Shown piece after piece: positions 62,700-64,000 of a stretch of 64,000 bases of DNA. A model generated the notes under the pieces. That model was not told the DNA's origin and made no database searches. It saw only the letters and a program-made list of their open reading frames with translations. The stretch is from Saccoglossus kowalevskii (taxonomy: Eukaryota; Hemichordata; Enteropneusta; Harrimaniidae), in the NCBI RefSeq assembly GCF_000003605.2, contig NW_003149267.1, forward strand, positions 318,830-382,829. Direction: 5' to 3'. Position 1 is the stretch's first letter, and every line of letters starts with the position of its first letter. The translations under genes were made by a program, and so were the position numbers.

Positions 62700-63237
62700 A
62701 CCCTTTCTTTTAAATCGTGTGAAGGGTTTTGCCTTTGAACACAGGTATACGTGAACAGCCACCACGTGGCTACGGGAGTTCCGCCCGGGAGTGCCAAAGA
62801 AACACTGCCGACAGAGGTGTTAATTACTCAGTCTCTCAGATAGTATCGACCTTTGTTTGACAGTAATGAAAGCCCCAACATGTGCAGGAACTAAAACAGG
62901 TCTGTCTAGTATGATGGTGGTAATCACATCGCGACGCCCGAGTCAATAGCGCCGGGGAAGAATGAATAGCGCCGGGGGAATATTTCATAGCGTCAAGTGG
63001 ATTTTTTGTTTTAACTGTGGATAAAAAAAATGTTACCGTGAAGTGAAGACTGCGCTCTCATAGATTCGGTTTCATTAGCGGCGCATGGTTACAGTTAAGT
63101 GGCAGACGAGACGAAGAGAGGTGTGAATCTCGGGCTTATCATTTCGACATTGTACGTCAGACTGAGTACTGACTGATGTACATCCTTTAATTTCAAAAAA
63201 ATATGTGATAATGTTGCGGCTGGTCAGAGTATCGTGC
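62700..63237. other. Unassigned GC-richer stretch
   Basis: No coding frame or terminal repeat recognised. AGCGCCGGGG occurs twice near 62950-62980. It may be the 5' flank of the transposase relic that follows. Confidence 0.35.
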
Positions 63238-63245
63238 TATAAAAG
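63238..63245 (+). promoter_or_regulatory. TATA box of the transposase relic
   Basis: TATAAAAG lies 80 bp before the first ATG (63318) of the pogo/Tigger-type coding region. Position and sequence fit a core promoter. Confidence 0.4.
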
Positions 63246-63317
63246 TGGCGATTTCTCTGGGGAAAGACTTTTAGTTTTCTCACAAGTTATCAGTACTTAT
63301 TTTGTTGCTCGCTAGCC

Positions 63318-64000
63318 ATGTCTCGAATCCATTCATTTTTCACTAATGCAACTGCAGAGGTCTCAGTTGTACCTTTGTGCCTGCGTCTATGTATCGGACA
63401 ACACCAACCGTTCCAAAAACGCCTGTAGACCACCAAAGAAAGCCCGTTTGGATGTTAATAGCGTTGAATCCACGGCCACGGACACCCAGCCAATAATACT
63501 CACCAATACTACAAACTCTTGCAATTATGCAACTGACACCGGTACATCACCACCTATCATGCCAAAGACCAGAGGAATATACAAATCGTGAAGTATACAA
63601 AGAAGCAAAATTTATTTCAATACTGCCGCAAGAAAATACAAAATCGCACCTGGGGCTGGAAAAGATACGACTTTGACTGTGAGCGGTTTACGCCTGGGGG
63701 AAGACGACGCGGTGGTGGGTGGAGAACATTTTACAGAGATGAACGTGATGAACAGATTATGTCATGGGTGCTACAACTATGGAAATATGGATGAGACACC
63801 GGTATATTTTGACTTGGTCCCAAATAAGGCTGTAGATGTAAAATGGCGTAAAACTGAAAGTGCAGAACACGGGGAGCGAAAAGACATTTGACGGTGGTTC
63901 TCGCGGTAATCTCAAACAACAATGTTCTTCCTCCCATGATTGTTTTTAAAGGGAAACTAGAATTAAAGCCCAAGGCACCACCTGGTTTTGTCGTCACTGC
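63318..64000 (+). pseudogene. Pogo/Tigger-type DDE transposase, broken, running off the window
   Basis: Segments in three frames read, in order: an N-terminal piece (MSRIHSFFTNATAEVS, then SKNACRPPKKARLDVNSVES); a helix-turn-helix part (GGGWRTFYRDERDEQIMSWV, about 63700-63770); the first catalytic block YGNMDETPVYFDLVPNKAVD (about 63780-63840), whose NMDE supplies the first acidic residue of the DDE/D triad; and HLTVVLAVISNNNVLPPMIV followed by FKGK (from 63885). The HTH part leads straight into the catalytic block with a frame change, so the intervening HTH2 and linker, some 100 or more residues in relatives, is missing. This is an internal deletion. Another frame shift lies near 63873. The family is IS630-Tc1-mariner, pogo clade (DDE_1). 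Confidence 0.75.

Overview
This is an AT-rich eukaryotic window from a metazoan. Its genes have many small exons with GT-AG introns of about 0.3-9.6 kb, poly-Q (CAG/CAA) tracts, many short inverted-repeat DNA transposons and three assembly gaps (22169-22714, about 35962-36011, 58641-59195). The RAVER and PLAA proteins align well with their vertebrate counterparts from memory. The repeat-rich introns suggest a marine invertebrate, perhaps a deuterostome such as an acorn worm or lancelet; that placement is inference.

Layout. 1-161: end of a Tigger/pogo-like DNA transposon. 162-2957 (-): broken member of an unnamed gene family. 2958-12240: mostly non-coding, with an orphan exon (5397-5639), a pentraxin-domain relic (6561-7142, -), a possible solo LTR and several MITEs. 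12352-36896 (+): a RAVER1/2 homologue (PTB-binding RRM protein) with at least 14 exons and one stretch lost in a gap. 36897-42645: gene-free interval between convergent genes, with a 33-bp minisatellite. 42646-56562 (-): a complete 12-exon PLAA gene (812 codons; WD40-PFU-PUL), cofactor of the p97/VCP ATPase. 57046-57154 (+): first exon of the histone chaperone ASF1, divergent from PLAA across a 483-bp CCAAT-box promoter. 60567-62640 (-): broken hAT-type transposase gene split by another element. 63238-64000 (+): promoter and broken coding region of a pogo/Tigger-type DDE transposase.

The three recognised host genes serve different nuclear or ubiquitin-related jobs: splicing co-regulation (RAVER), ubiquitin/p97 handling (PLAA) and histone H3-H4 delivery (ASF1). 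Only PLAA and ASF1 look physically coupled, through the shared promoter. The most unusual structure is a tandem array of five copies of the last 30 nt of PLAA exon 5 together with its splice donor. Next are a RAVER exon with a 27-nt and a 669-nt form, oppositely oriented MITEs bracketing RAVER exons 3-8, and a repeat-derived candidate branch point for RAVER exon 12.
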